Assembly: GCF_002890895.1 (NCBI RefSeq)
Contig: NZ_POUL01000006.1
Coordinates: forward strand, 242,515-306,514
DNA length: 64,000 nt
Origin: Stutzerimonas stutzeri
Lineage (GTDB): Bacteria; Pseudomonadota; Gammaproteobacteria; Pseudomonadales; Pseudomonadaceae
Direction: 5' to 3'
Shown here in pieces: positions 50,047 through 58,878 of this stretch (the stretch's first letter is position 1; each line of letters opens with the position of its first letter). The position numbers and the translations under genes are program-made. The notes under the pieces are model-generated. The model was given only the letters and a program-made list of their open reading frames with translations, did no database searches and had not been told where the DNA came from.

Positions 50047-50372
50047 CCCGGCGCAGTTTTTACCACAGTTGCGTCGATTCTGCAGCCGACAAACGACCGC
50101 CAGACCGGCGCTGCGGCAGCGAAACATTTTTAAACATCTACGCAACTACCGTTGCGTTTGTTTGTCCATACGCGTCGCAGCGGTCTATTCGCGCGCCGAC
50201 GCCGCCAGCTGCACCCGTGCAACACAAGACGATCAGGAAGGAACGTCACGCCCGCATTCTTCGTACCGACACGCCGAGCCAGGATCCGCTCGTAGTTGCA
50301 GATCCTCCGCGCCGACCAGGACACGATCAGGACGAACGCTCCGAACCTTCACATGTGCCATGAGGGATGGGT
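50047..50372. other. Divergent intergenic region between the FMN riboswitch and the oxygenase-like gene
   Basis: This 326-bp stretch should hold the promoter of the minus-strand rib transcript and that of the plus-strand oxygenase gene. A small hairpin ACGCAA / TTGCGT (about 50138-50157) stands beside AT-rich DNA. On the minus strand TGGTAAAAACT near 50059 could be an extended -10. Neither is certain, and no further gene is seen. Confidence 0.4.
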
Positions 50373-51140
50373 ATGTCAGAGGTTACGGCTATGGAACCGT
50401 CGGCTGAGGCACATGCTGCCCAGATCGACCGCAAGGGCTACACGGTCATAGAGCACTACATCTCACCCGAACAACTCGAACTGGGCCGCGCCTTCATCAA
50501 GCAACAAGCGGCCACCCGCGAGGGTGAGTATTTCTGCATTCATGGTATTGAAGAGCTGAGCGGCACCATGTTTGCGGGATTGGCGCTCTCACCGCCATTC
50601 AAGGACCGAATGGCGCAGCTTTATCGCCTTCAGTCGGGTCGAGAGCCGGCCACTGAGGAGCAGGTTTTTCCGGTTATTCGCTGTCTGCAAGGGCGCAGTG
50701 GGCTCAGCCAATCGCACTTCTACCACTTCGACGCCACGGCCGTTACCGCGTTGCTACCGCTGTACATTCCGACTGAAGGCGAACACTGCGGCGACCTGAT
50801 CATCTTCCCCAATACGCGGCATATCCGATTCAACGCGTTGCGCAACGTCATTGAAAAGGCCGTGCTGCATAACACTGTCAGTCAGAAGCTGGTCGCCTTT
50901 GCGGTGCGGCGCGGCTGGCTGAAACCGATCCGCCTGAAGCTGGTGCCCGGCAACCTGTATCTGTTCTCGGGCTACCGCAGCCTGCATGCCAATGACGTAT
51001 GCGATCCCTCCATGCTGCGCGCCACGGCGCTGTTTCACTTCGGCAATCCGCATCACGAAAGCGCGCTGGCGCGATCATTACTGGGAGCGAACAAACGCCG
51101 GGCCAAGCTGGACCATAACGGGCTGAGGCCGGTGAACTGA
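50373..51140 (+). CDS. Putative 2-oxoglutarate/Fe(II) dioxygenase-like protein
   Basis: The 255-residue protein (ATG 50373 behind GAGGG) reads as a jelly-roll oxygenase. An HxD pair sits in FYHFDATAVT (His118, Asp120), a distal His in SLHAND (His205) and an Arg eleven residues later (RATALFHF, Arg216), the facial triad plus 2-oxoglutarate anchor. YLFSGYRSLH and GDLIIFPN fit the beta-strands. I cannot name the family or substrate. It is on the opposite strand inside the rib locus, separating ribD from ribE, unlike the usual arrangement in P. aeruginosa. Confidence 0.7.
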   Translation: MSEVTAMEPSAEAHAAQIDRKGYTVIEHYISPEQLELGRAFIKQQAATREGEYFCIHGIEELSGTMFAGLALSPPFKDRMAQLYRLQSGREPATEEQVFPVIRCLQGRSGLSQSHFYHFDATAVTALLPLYIPTEGEHCGDLIIFPNTRHIRFNALRNVIEKAVLHNTVSQKLVAFAVRRGWLKPIRLKLVPGNLYLFSGYRSLHANDVCDPSMLRATALFHFGNPHHESALARSLLGANKRRAKLDHNGLRPVN

Positions 51141-51188
51141 GGGTTCTGCGCAACGGTGCTGTCGGTCGGGCGGCTATCCAGCGCCTGA

Positions 51189-52298
51189 TCAGACGCTGGG
51201 GGTGGCGGTGATTTTCCAATCGTCGCCAACTGCCCGGATATCCTTGATCTGCAGTTCGCGCGCCTCGCTCATGCGATCGAGCGGCAGATCGAGCAGCGGC
51301 CGCGCCGAGGAGCCAAGGAACTTGGCGGCAACGAATATTTGATATTCGTCGATCAGGCCCAGCGCGGCAAAGGCGCCGGCCAAGCGCGGCCCGGCTTCGA
51401 GCAGCACCTCGTTGACATCGCGCTTGGCCAGTTCATGCAACAGACGACGCAGATCGACACGCCCCGCCTCACAGGGAAGCGCCAGCAACTCATGGCCCGC
51501 CGACTTATAACGAGCGGCCTGATCCTCACTATTGCTGACGACCAGTGCGGGTCCAGCCAAAAAGAACGGCGCGTCCAACGGCACACGTAGTCGCCCGTCG
51601 ACCAGAACCCGCAGCGGTTGCCGTTGCATCGCCAGCGCGGACAGTTCGTCATCCAACCGCAGCTCGGCAGCACGCACAGTCAGCCGAGCGCTGTCCATCA
51701 GCACCGTGTCGGCGCCGGTGAGCACCACGCTCGACTGCGCTCTCAAACGCTGTACCTCGGTGCGTGCATCCGGCCCGGTGATCCATTGGCTTTCGCCGCT
51801 GGCCATCGCGGTGCGCCCATCCAGGCTCATCGCCAACTTGGCCCGCAGGTAAGGCAGCCCCGTTTCCATGCGCTTGATGAAACCAGGGTTCAACGCGCGC
51901 GCTTCGCTTTCCAGCACGCCGCTGGCGACCTCGATGCCCGAGCTGCGCAACAGCTCCAGGCCACGACCGGCCACCTGTGGATTGGGGTCCTGCATGGCTG
52001 CGACTACCCGGCCAACCCCCGCCTTGACCAGCGCCTCGGCGCAGGGCGGTGTGCGGCCGTAGTGGCTGCATGGCTCAAGGGTGACATAAGCGGTTGCGCC
52101 AGCGGCGCGCTCGCCAGCCTGACGTAGGGCGTGGACTTCGGCATGCGGCTCGCCAGCACGCACGTGCCAACCTTCACCCACCAGTTCACCGCTCTTGACG
52201 ATGACGCAGCCGACCCGCGGATTAGGGTGCGTCGAATAGAGCCCCTTGCGCGCCAGTTGCAGCGCACGGGCCATCCAGAGGTGATCGTTGGCGCTCAT
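51189..52298 (-). CDS. ribD: RibD, bifunctional riboflavin deaminase/reductase
   Basis: RibD carries out the second and third steps of riboflavin synthesis. The N-terminal cytidine-deaminase-like domain (about 1-145) has the zinc set [11 protein letters not shown] and [11 protein letters not shown]. The C-terminal reductase domain (about 146-369) has [23 protein letters not shown] and the late [13 protein letters not shown]. The ATG overlaps the nrdR stop. It lies upstream of the FMN riboswitch, so it is transcribed independently of the riboswitch-controlled genes. Confidence 0.96.
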   Translation of the reverse strand: MSANDHLWMARALQLARKGLYSTHPNPRVGCVIVKSGELVGEGWHVRAGEPHAEVHALRQAGERAAGATAYVTLEPCSHYGRTPPCAEALVKAGVGRVVAAMQDPNPQVAGRGLELLRSSGIEVASGVLESEARALNPGFIKRMETGLPYLRAKLAMSLDGRTAMASGESQWITGPDARTEVQRLRAQSSVVLTGADTVLMDSARLTVRAAELRLDDELSALAMQRQPLRVLVDGRLRVPLDAPFFLAGPALVVSNSEDQAARYKSAGHELLALPCEAGRVDLRRLLHELAKRDVNEVLLEAGPRLAGAFAALGLIDEYQIFVAAKFLGSSARPLLDLPLDRMSEARELQIKDIRAVGDDWKITATPSV

Positions 52299-52762
52299 TC
52301 GGTTTTGGCGGGTTCGCGGGACAGGCGCTCGATTTCCTCACGGAACTCGTTGAGGTCCTGAAAGCGGCGGTAGACGGACGCGAAGCGGATATAGGCGACC
52401 TCATCGAGTTTCTGCAGCTCGACCATCACCAGCTCGCCGAGCACGCGCGACTTGATTTCGCGTTCGCCGGTGGCACGCAGGCGATGCTTGATATGAGCGA
52501 TGGCTTCTTCGAGGCGCTCGACACTGACCGGGCGTTTTTCCAGCGCGCGCTGCATGCCCGCACGGAGCTTTTCCTCGTCGAACGGCTGACGGCTGCCGTC
52601 CTGTTTGATCAGCCGAGGCATGACCAGCTCAGCGGTCTCGAAGGTGGTGAAACGCTCACCGCAGGCGAGGCACTCACGGCGACGGCGCACCTGATCGCCT
52701 TCGGCCACGAGGCGCGAGTCGATGACTTTGGTGTCATGTGCACCACAGAAGGGACAATGCAT
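52295..52762 (-). CDS. nrdR: NrdR, ribonucleotide reductase repressor
   Basis: NrdR is an ATP/dATP-sensing repressor of ribonucleotide reductase genes. The 155-residue protein has the N-terminal zinc ribbon CPFC...[12 protein letters not shown] (Cys3, Cys6 and the CLAC pair) and the ATP-cone domain (about 49-139) with [21 protein letters not shown]. It is the first gene of the nrdR-ribD pair, overlapping ribD by 4 bp. Confidence 0.97.
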   Translation of the reverse strand: MHCPFCGAHDTKVIDSRLVAEGDQVRRRRECLACGERFTTFETAELVMPRLIKQDGSRQPFDEEKLRAGMQRALEKRPVSVERLEEAIAHIKHRLRATGEREIKSRVLGELVMVELQKLDEVAYIRFASVYRRFQDLNEFREEIERLSREPAKTE

Positions 52763-52864
52763 GGGCTAGAGCTGTCAGACGTCGGGAGAGCCATGGTAGC
52801 GCATCCCGCCAGCAAGACAAATCGAGCGGATTGTTGCTATACAGGCGCGCATCTACGTCATGTT

Positions 52865-53305
52865 ATGGAGCCGTTCGTGCTGTTACGCCACTTTGTTCTA
52901 CCTGCTCTGCTGCTGGTTCTGGTTGGTTGTGCGAATGAGCGTTCCCAGCGCCCTACCGCGGCCGTCACCTTCGAAGAGCCGCCCGAGGCCAGCACCTTGA
53001 TGCACGAATTGCACGGCAGCCTGATCGGCGTACCCGCTGACAGTGAAGTCGAGCTGGCGCTGCTGGAGGTCAACCGTCGTGACCAGCCAGACCGACTGCT
53101 GAGCAATGTGAGGCTGCAAGGCCGGGGAACCGAGCTGCCGTTCATTCTCAAGTTCAATGCCGAGAAATTCCCCAAGGGCCGGGATGTGGAACTGCGCGGA
53201 CGCGTGACCCGGTCTGGGCAACTGATCATGCGCCTGCCCGCCGTGCAAGTCAGCAGTTCGGCCAACCAGTCCCTCGGCCCGTTGCATCTGGTGCCAGCAC
53301 CATGA
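52865..53305 (+). CDS. YbaY/YscW-like lipoprotein
   Basis: This 146-residue putative lipoprotein has a signal peptide with lipobox LVGC (Cys22). A domain of the YbaY/YscW family follows ([26 protein letters not shown], ending PLHLVPAP). Homologues include a type III secretin pilotin, but no secretion genes are near and its role is unknown. The start ATG 52865 lies well inside a frame open from 52484. Its TGA overlaps the methyltransferase ATG. Confidence 0.82.
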   Translation: MEPFVLLRHFVLPALLLVLVGCANERSQRPTAAVTFEEPPEASTLMHELHGSLIGVPADSEVELALLEVNRRDQPDRLLSNVRLQGRGTELPFILKFNAEKFPKGRDVELRGRVTRSGQLIMRLPAVQVSSSANQSLGPLHLVPAP

Positions 53306-53979
53306 AGCCACCCGCTGCGCTGCAACAGGCACTGGCAGAACTGCTCGGCGATGCTTCGCTGAGTATCGAGTCATTGCCCGGCACGGATATCAAACTGTGG
53401 TTGATCGATGCGCTGAACATGGACCGCGCCTTCAGCCCCGAGGAAACCCGGAGGATTCTCGAAGAGCCGCCCTATTGGTGCTTCTGTTGGGCCAGCGGCC
53501 TGGTCCTGGCCCGCTGGCTGGCCGAGCGACCGGAATGGGTGCGAGGCAAGCGCGTCCTGGACTTCGGTGCGGGGTCAGGTGTCGCGGCCATTGCCGCAGC
53601 AAAGGCCGGCGCCGCAGAGGTTGTGGCCTGTGATCTGGACCCGCTGGCCCTGGCCGCGTGTCGCGCCAACGCGGAGCTCAACGGTGTGCAGCTCAACTAT
53701 TCGGACGATTTTTTTACCGAGGCTGACCGTTACGACCTGATCATCGTCGCCGATGTGCTCTATGACCGGGCCAACCTGCCCCTGCTCGATGAGTTTCTCA
53801 GCCGCGGCCAGGTGGCACTGGTCGCCGATTCCCGCGTGCGGGACTTTCAGCACCCCCTGTATGAGCGCCTGGACATTCTCGACGCCTGCACCTGGCCGGA
53901 TCTGGCCGAACCGGCGGAGTTTCGCCGAGTCAGCCTCTACCACGCCCATCGCCAAGCTGTGCCCGTCGCAATGTGCTGA
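53302..53979 (+). CDS. SAM-dependent protein methyltransferase (ETFB-lysine methyltransferase-like)
   Basis: The 225-residue protein has the class I methyltransferase motif [21 protein letters not shown], an acidic post-motif (ACDLDPLAL) and the [12 protein letters not shown] segment. The combination of DVLYD with [17 protein letters not shown] resembles the family of the mitochondrial ETF-beta lysine methyltransferase, so a protein lysine target is plausible. It overlaps the YbaY-like gene by 4 bp and is followed by thpR after 31 bp. Confidence 0.8.
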   Translation: MKPPAALQQALAELLGDASLSIESLPGTDIKLWLIDALNMDRAFSPEETRRILEEPPYWCFCWASGLVLARWLAERPEWVRGKRVLDFGAGSGVAAIAAAKAGAAEVVACDLDPLALAACRANAELNGVQLNYSDDFFTEADRYDLIIVADVLYDRANLPLLDEFLSRGQVALVADSRVRDFQHPLYERLDILDACTWPDLAEPAEFRRVSLYHAHRQAVPVAMC

Positions 53980-54010
53980 AGCGCAGCGCAGGCTTTGCTC
54001 TGGAGGACAC

Positions 54011-54541
54011 ATGCAGACCGACAAACCATTACGCCTGTTCTTCGCCCTGTCCTGCCCTTCCGACCTTGCGGATGCTATTTGCAACTGGCGCGACAGTCAC
54101 GCGCTGGGCGGTCGCCCTATCGCCCAGGCCAACCTGCATATGACTCTGGCTTTTCTCGGTAACCAACCGGCAACAGCGGTGGATGGCTTGAAGCAGCTTG
54201 CGGACAGCCTGCGTGTTGACGCTTTCTTGCTGCAGCTCGACCAGCTGCAGATGATCGGCAAGAATTTCGCCTGTTTGACGCCCAGCCTGAGCCCCTCGCC
54301 CTTGATTGACCTCATCGGGCAATTGCACGCCGGACTGTCCGCGCACGGTGTCGTGCTTGATTCTCGCCCGTTCCTGCCGCATGTCACCCTGTCGCGGCAG
54401 GTTCACGCCTTGCCCACTGTGGAGCCACGGGCTTTCCGTTGGGCCGTGAACCACTTCGGGCTCTACCTCTCAGAAAACACCACACAAGGTGCTCATTACA
54501 CCGAGCTGGCAAGCTGGCCGCTGGCTACACCCTGCGGCTGA
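54011..54541 (+). CDS. thpR: ThpR, RNA 2',3'-cyclic phosphodiesterase
   Basis: ThpR belongs to the 2H phosphoesterase family and opens 2',3'-cyclic phosphates or, in reverse, ligates tRNA halves in vitro. The 176-residue protein has both HxT motifs, LHMTLAFLG and LPHVTLSRQ. Start is ATG 54011 behind GGAGG. The upstream frame from 53753 lies in the methyltransferase gene and is not used. In the cell its substrate is uncertain. Confidence 0.9.
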   Translation: MQTDKPLRLFFALSCPSDLADAICNWRDSHALGGRPIAQANLHMTLAFLGNQPATAVDGLKQLADSLRVDAFLLQLDQLQMIGKNFACLTPSLSPSPLIDLIGQLHAGLSAHGVVLDSRPFLPHVTLSRQVHALPTVEPRAFRWAVNHFGLYLSENTTQGAHYTELASWPLATPCG

Positions 54542-54631
54542 GCATCTGCAACCTGCACCCTTGCTTCCGAATCGCCTCGCCCCCACTTAACATGCACGCC
54601 TACTTCGCATGTGCCCATTCCGAGAATTTCA

Positions 54632-55501
54632 ATGAGCCAGACTCCCTACATCTTTGACGTCACCAGCGCCAATTTCGAGCAGCTGGTGCTGGAAAACTCC
54701 TTTCACAAGCCGGTGCTGGTGGACTTCTGGGCCGAGTGGTGTGCGCCGTGCAAAGCGCTGATGCCGCTGCTGGCGAAGATTACCGAGGAGTATCAGGGCG
54801 AACTGGTACTGGCCAAGGTCAACTGCGATATCGAGCAGGACGTGGTGGCGCGTTTCGGCGTACGCAGCCTGCCTACCGTGGTGCTGTTCAAGGACGGTCA
54901 GCCGGTCGACGGCTTTGCCGGTGCCCAGCCGGAATCGGCGATTCGCGCCATGCTCGAGCCACACGTGCAGGCGCCAGGCGCGCCGGAAGCTGATCTGCTA
55001 GAAACCGCCCAAGCGCTGTTCGCCGAAGGGCGCATCAGCGAAGCGGAAAATCTGCTCAAGCAATTGCTGGCCGAAGACAACGAAAACGCGGCAGCACTGA
55101 TTCTCTATGCGCGCTGCCTGGCCGAGCGTGGCGAGCTTGGCGAAGCCGAACTGGTGCTCGACGCGGTCAAGGGCGACGAGCACAAGCAGGCACTTGCCGG
55201 CGCCCGCGCGCAGCTGACCTTTCTGCGCCAAGCCGCTGATCTGCCGGAAGTGGCCGATCTGAAAAGCCGCCTGGCGCAGAACGCCGAAGATGACGAGGCG
55301 GCTTACCAGCTGGCCATTCAGCAGCTGGCACGCCAGCAGCACGAAGCGGCGCTGGACGGTTTGTTGAAGTTGTTCGTGCGCAATCGCGGATACGCGGACG
55401 GCCTGCCGCACAAGACGTTGCTGCAGGTATTCGACCTATTGGGAAGCGACCATCCGCTGGTCACCACCTACCGCCGCAAGCTGTACCAGGCGCTTTATTG
55501 A
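54632..55501 (+). CDS. cnoX: CnoX/YbbN chaperedoxin
   Basis: CnoX combines a thioredoxin domain with TPR repeats and protects proteins from bleach-type oxidation, passing them to GroEL or DnaK. The 289-residue protein begins MSQTPYIFDVTSANFEQLV. It has the thioredoxin motif WCAPC (Cys37, Cys40), so unlike E. coli CnoX it is redox-competent. TPR-like helices follow (about 115-289). Start is ATG 54632, set by the family N-terminus. Its gene stands alone. Confidence 0.92.
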   Translation: MSQTPYIFDVTSANFEQLVLENSFHKPVLVDFWAEWCAPCKALMPLLAKITEEYQGELVLAKVNCDIEQDVVARFGVRSLPTVVLFKDGQPVDGFAGAQPESAIRAMLEPHVQAPGAPEADLLETAQALFAEGRISEAENLLKQLLAEDNENAAALILYARCLAERGELGEAELVLDAVKGDEHKQALAGARAQLTFLRQAADLPEVADLKSRLAQNAEDDEAAYQLAIQQLARQQHEAALDGLLKLFVRNRGYADGLPHKTLLQVFDLLGSDHPLVTTYRRKLYQALY

Positions 55502-55633
55502 TATCTACGAATGGGACCAGCCCTGGGCTGCACTGACATCCATGCGGCGGGTCCCGCCTGAACCACCCTGGATCGGTACAACGTGAGCTACCCGATAACG
55601 TTGCATGCCGATCCGGGGATGACAGTTCGCCCG

Positions 55634-56227
55634 CTAGCCCTCGAGTAACTGGCGCAACGCCAGGCAATCACGGGCGTGCAGCTCGGTCAGCTCAGGCCAG
55701 GGGTTCTCCGGCAGGTTGACCAGCACGCCGCACGCGCCTGCCGCCTTGGCGCATTCCAGGTCGAAACGGAAATCACCCACCATCACCAGCTCGCTGGGTT
55801 CGATGCTCCATTTGTCCGCCAGGTGCAGCAAGCCGCCCGGATCGGGTTTCGGTGGTGCTTCGTCACGGCCGAGGATGTCATCACTGGCGAAGCAGTCACC
55901 CATGCCCACCGCCTGCAGGGTTACCAGCGCCAACTCGTGTGCGTTGCGCGTCAGCACGCCAAGCCGGCAACCCCGCTCACGCAGCATATGCAGGAGCTCA
56001 CGAGCACCTGGCGCGGGTGTCGCGGCATGAGCCAGCTCGCGCTCGTGATCGAGCAGCCAGGCGCGCTTGCTGGCGGCTTCGTCAGCCGGCAGCGCAGCCA
56101 GGTGATGCAGGATGTCGTCTTCCTGGGGAATGTCGAGCGCCCGCTTGATCGCCGGGAAGTCATGCACGGCAAGGGTCAGGGTGCCGTCCATGTCGAACAC
56201 CCAGTGCCGCGCATCGGCCAGGCTCAC
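55634..56227 (-). CDS. HAD-superfamily phosphatase
   Basis: The 197-residue protein has the HAD motif I FDMDGTLTL (nucleophile Asp in the first DxD), motif II-type VLTRN, Lys in PPKPDPGG and motif IV GDFRFDLECAKAAG. The fold is phosphoglycolate-phosphatase-like (subfamily IA). Substrate is not evident. It starts at GTG overlapping the tesB stop (GTGA), so it is coupled to tesB. Confidence 0.9.
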   Translation of the reverse strand: MSLADARHWVFDMDGTLTLAVHDFPAIKRALDIPQEDDILHHLAALPADEAASKRAWLLDHERELAHAATPAPGARELLHMLRERGCRLGVLTRNAHELALVTLQAVGMGDCFASDDILGRDEAPPKPDPGGLLHLADKWSIEPSELVMVGDFRFDLECAKAAGACGVLVNLPENPWPELTELHARDCLALRQLLEG

Positions 56228-57093
56228 TTCCAGTCCTCACGCACGCGAATCAGGCCTTCCTGCGCCACCGAAGCGACCAGCTCACCCGCGCGGTTGAAGA
56301 TACTGCCGCGGGCGAAACCACGCGCGTTGCCGGCCCAGGGGCTGTCCATGGAGTACAGCAGCCATTCATCGGCGCGCACTTCGCGGTGGAACCAGATGGC
56401 ATGGTCAAGGCTCGCCAGCTGGATAAACTTGCTCCAGGAGCTGACGCCGTGTGGCTGCAGGGCGGTGCCGATAAAGCTGAAGTCCGAGGCGTAGGCGACC
56501 AGGTACTTGTGCAGGGCCGGGTTGTCCGGTAGCGAGCCATCGGCGCGGAACCAGATGTGCCGAACAGGCTCGATCGGCTGCGGATTGATGGGGTCCTGCA
56601 GCGTGACCGGACGGATCTCGATGGGTTTTGGACGGCGCAGCTTTTCCGCCACGCGCGCCGGGACCAGTGGTGTCAGCTTGTGCAACAGCTCCCATTCGCT
56701 GAGCAGGTCTTCGGGGCCGACCACGTCAGGCATCGGCAACTGATGCTCGAACCCGGTCTCGTCGGCCTGGAACGAGGCGCTGCAGGTAAAGATGGTCTGC
56801 CCTTTCTGGATCGCGCTCACGCGGCGCGTGGTGAAACTGCCACCGTCACGCACCCGGTCGACGTCGTAGACCACCGGATGATGCGAATCCCCAGGGCGCA
56901 GGAAGTAACCGTGCATCGAATGCACGTGACGCTCCGGCGCCACCGTCTGGCTGGCGGCGGACAGCGCCTGACCGACCACCTGGCCGCCGAACAGCTGGGG
57001 AAAGCCCAGGTCCTGGCTGGCACCGCGGAAGAGGTTTTCTTCGATACGCTCCAGCGACAGCAGGTTGACCAGCGTGTCTAGGGTGTCGCTCAT
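56224..57093 (-). CDS. tesB: TesB, acyl-CoA thioesterase II
   Basis: TesB cleaves medium- and long-chain acyl-CoA thioesters. From ATG 57093 (MSDTLDTLVNLLSLERIEENLFRG) the protein is 289 aa. It has the double hot-dog fold with GGQVVGQALSAA, VHSMHGYFLRPGD and SLDHAIWFH carrying the active-site Asp. The frame opens 15 codons upstream but the family starts at MSDTL. It lies before the HAD gene on the same strand. Confidence 0.95.
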   Translation of the reverse strand: MSDTLDTLVNLLSLERIEENLFRGASQDLGFPQLFGGQVVGQALSAASQTVAPERHVHSMHGYFLRPGDSHHPVVYDVDRVRDGGSFTTRRVSAIQKGQTIFTCSASFQADETGFEHQLPMPDVVGPEDLLSEWELLHKLTPLVPARVAEKLRRPKPIEIRPVTLQDPINPQPIEPVRHIWFRADGSLPDNPALHKYLVAYASDFSFIGTALQPHGVSSWSKFIQLASLDHAIWFHREVRADEWLLYSMDSPWAGNARGFARGSIFNRAGELVASVAQEGLIRVREDWK

Positions 57094-57176
57094 GGTGTAA
57101 GTTCCTTTATGTATGCGAGGCACGAGGCAGGCGCGCAATGTTACGGATTCCTCCGAAGCGGCTCCACTGCTTGCGC

Positions 57177-57740
57177 TTATCGACGCCGTTCAGCCCAGTT
57201 GTCCTGCGTCATTCGATACAGCACGTGAGGGCGCAAGGGATCACCCTCGGAAATCATCGGATGGTCGAAGTCATCCTCAGGTTCGTGCCTCATGCCAAGC
57301 GCCTGCATCAACGCCAGTGAAGGCTCATTGATTGCTGCCGTGTAAGCCACCACCTCCGGCAGCTGCAACTGATCGAAACCGCATGCCAGCGACGCCTCCG
57401 CCGCTTCGCGGGCGAAGCCTTGCCCCCAATGCTCATGGGCGAGCCGCCAGCCGATTTCCACAACCGGGCAGAACGGCAGCGGCAAACGGCTCCAGGACAG
57501 CCCGGCTATACCGATGAAACGGCCGTCACTCTTGAGCTCCAGCGCCCAGAAACCGAAGCCGAATCGCGCGAAGTGCATCCGGCTGCGCGCCATCACCGCA
57601 GCGCATTCATCGCGTGAGAGCAGCTTGGGGAAATAGCGCATCACCAGCGGATCGCTGCACAACTCATGCAGATAATCGAGATCGGCATCATGCCAGGCGC
57701 GCAGGCGCAAACGCGGTGTTTCCAGTTCAATACGTTCCAT
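57177..57740 (-). CDS. GNAT-family N-acetyltransferase (RimJ/RimL-like)
   Basis: The 187-residue protein begins MERIELETPRLRLRAWHDADLDYL, the typical RimJ/RimL-type opening. The acetyl-CoA site appears as EIGWRLAHEHWGQGFAREAAEASLAC. The end carries NEPSLALMQALGMRHE, also common to this group. It could acetylate a small molecule or a protein N-terminus; the target is unknown. It is divergent from the HDAC-family gene, 79 bp away. Confidence 0.9.
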   Translation of the reverse strand: MERIELETPRLRLRAWHDADLDYLHELCSDPLVMRYFPKLLSRDECAAVMARSRMHFARFGFGFWALELKSDGRFIGIAGLSWSRLPLPFCPVVEIGWRLAHEHWGQGFAREAAEASLACGFDQLQLPEVVAYTAAINEPSLALMQALGMRHEPEDDFDHPMISEGDPLRPHVLYRMTQDNWAERRR

Positions 57741-57819
57741 CGGTTCGTCCGTGCTGTTTCCTTGAAGATTTCGGTGGCGGCTCTGCATACTCGCTGTTGA
57801 CCTCAATGGGCCCGATTCG

Positions 57820-58740
57820 ATGTCTCTGCCGCTGGTTTTTCACGACGATTACAGCCCAGCCTTGCCGCCGGGGCACCGCTTTCCCATGGAGAAGTTCCGG
57901 CTGCTGCGCGACCACCTCGTCGATTGCGGTTTGACCACGGATGCAGCGCTGTTACGTCCCGAACTCTGCCCGCCCGATAGGCTGGCACTCGCCCATGACC
58001 GTGGTTATGTCGAGCGCTACTGCAGCGGCGACATGAGCCGCGAAGAGCTGCGCCGCCTGGGCCTGCCATGGAGCCCGCAACTGGCGCAGCGCACCGTACG
58101 CGCGGTCGGCGGCTCGCTGCTGGCCGCGGACCTTGCGTTGCAGCACGGGCTGGCCTGTCACCTGGCGGGCGGCACCCACCATGCCCATTACGACCATGCC
58201 TCTGGGTTCTGCATATTCAACGACCTGGCCATTATCGCCCTTTCGCTGCTGGAGAGCGGCCGCGTCGGCCGTGTACTGATCTTCGACTGTGATGTGCATC
58301 AGGGCGACGGCACTGCACGAATTCTCGAGCAGGTGCCGGACGCGGTCACCGTGTCGCTGCATTGCGATAAGAATTTCCCGACGCGCAAGGCCCGCAGCGA
58401 CTGGGACATCGGTTTGGCGCCAGGCCTGGGCGATGCCGACTACCTGAAAGTCGTCGACGATACGCTCAGCTACCTGCTGCCGCTGTATCAGCCGGACCTG
58501 GTCATCTATGACGCCGGCGTCGATGTACACCGCGACGACGCGCTGGGCCTGCTCGCGCTCAGTGACGAAGGCCTGGCCATGCGCGACAGCGCCGTGATCG
58601 AACACTGTCTGGGTCGGGACATTCCGGTGGTCGGCGTGATTGGCGGCGGGTACGACAAGGACCGCGCGCTGCTTGCCCGGCGCCATGCGCAGCTGCACAT
58701 CAGCGCCGCCGACGCCTGGCAGCGCCACGGCTTAGGCTGA
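57820..58740 (+). CDS. Histone-deacetylase-family protein (class II, acetoin-utilisation type)
   Basis: The 306-residue protein has the HDAC fold with GGTHHAHYDHASGFCIFNDLA (tandem active-site histidines), the zinc ligands in IFDCDVHQGDGTA and DAGVDVH, and VIGGGYDKD. Bacterial relatives deacetylate proteins, polyamines or other small amines, and this group often lacks a known substrate. The length matches the AcuC/HDAC-like deacetylases of Proteobacteria. It stands alone. Confidence 0.9.
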   Translation: MSLPLVFHDDYSPALPPGHRFPMEKFRLLRDHLVDCGLTTDAALLRPELCPPDRLALAHDRGYVERYCSGDMSREELRRLGLPWSPQLAQRTVRAVGGSLLAADLALQHGLACHLAGGTHHAHYDHASGFCIFNDLAIIALSLLESGRVGRVLIFDCDVHQGDGTARILEQVPDAVTVSLHCDKNFPTRKARSDWDIGLAPGLGDADYLKVVDDTLSYLLPLYQPDLVIYDAGVDVHRDDALGLLALSDEGLAMRDSAVIEHCLGRDIPVVGVIGGGYDKDRALLARRHAQLHISAADAWQRHGLG

Positions 58741-58878
58741 CACCACTGGTCACACCGAAGACCGCAGTGCGGAACTTCGATCGACAGCGAAACCCTCACT
58801 TCTATGTGTGAATGAACTGCCCCGGCACGTCTGGACCGCTGTTCAAGCACTGGCAAACATAACAATGAGGACGCTCCA

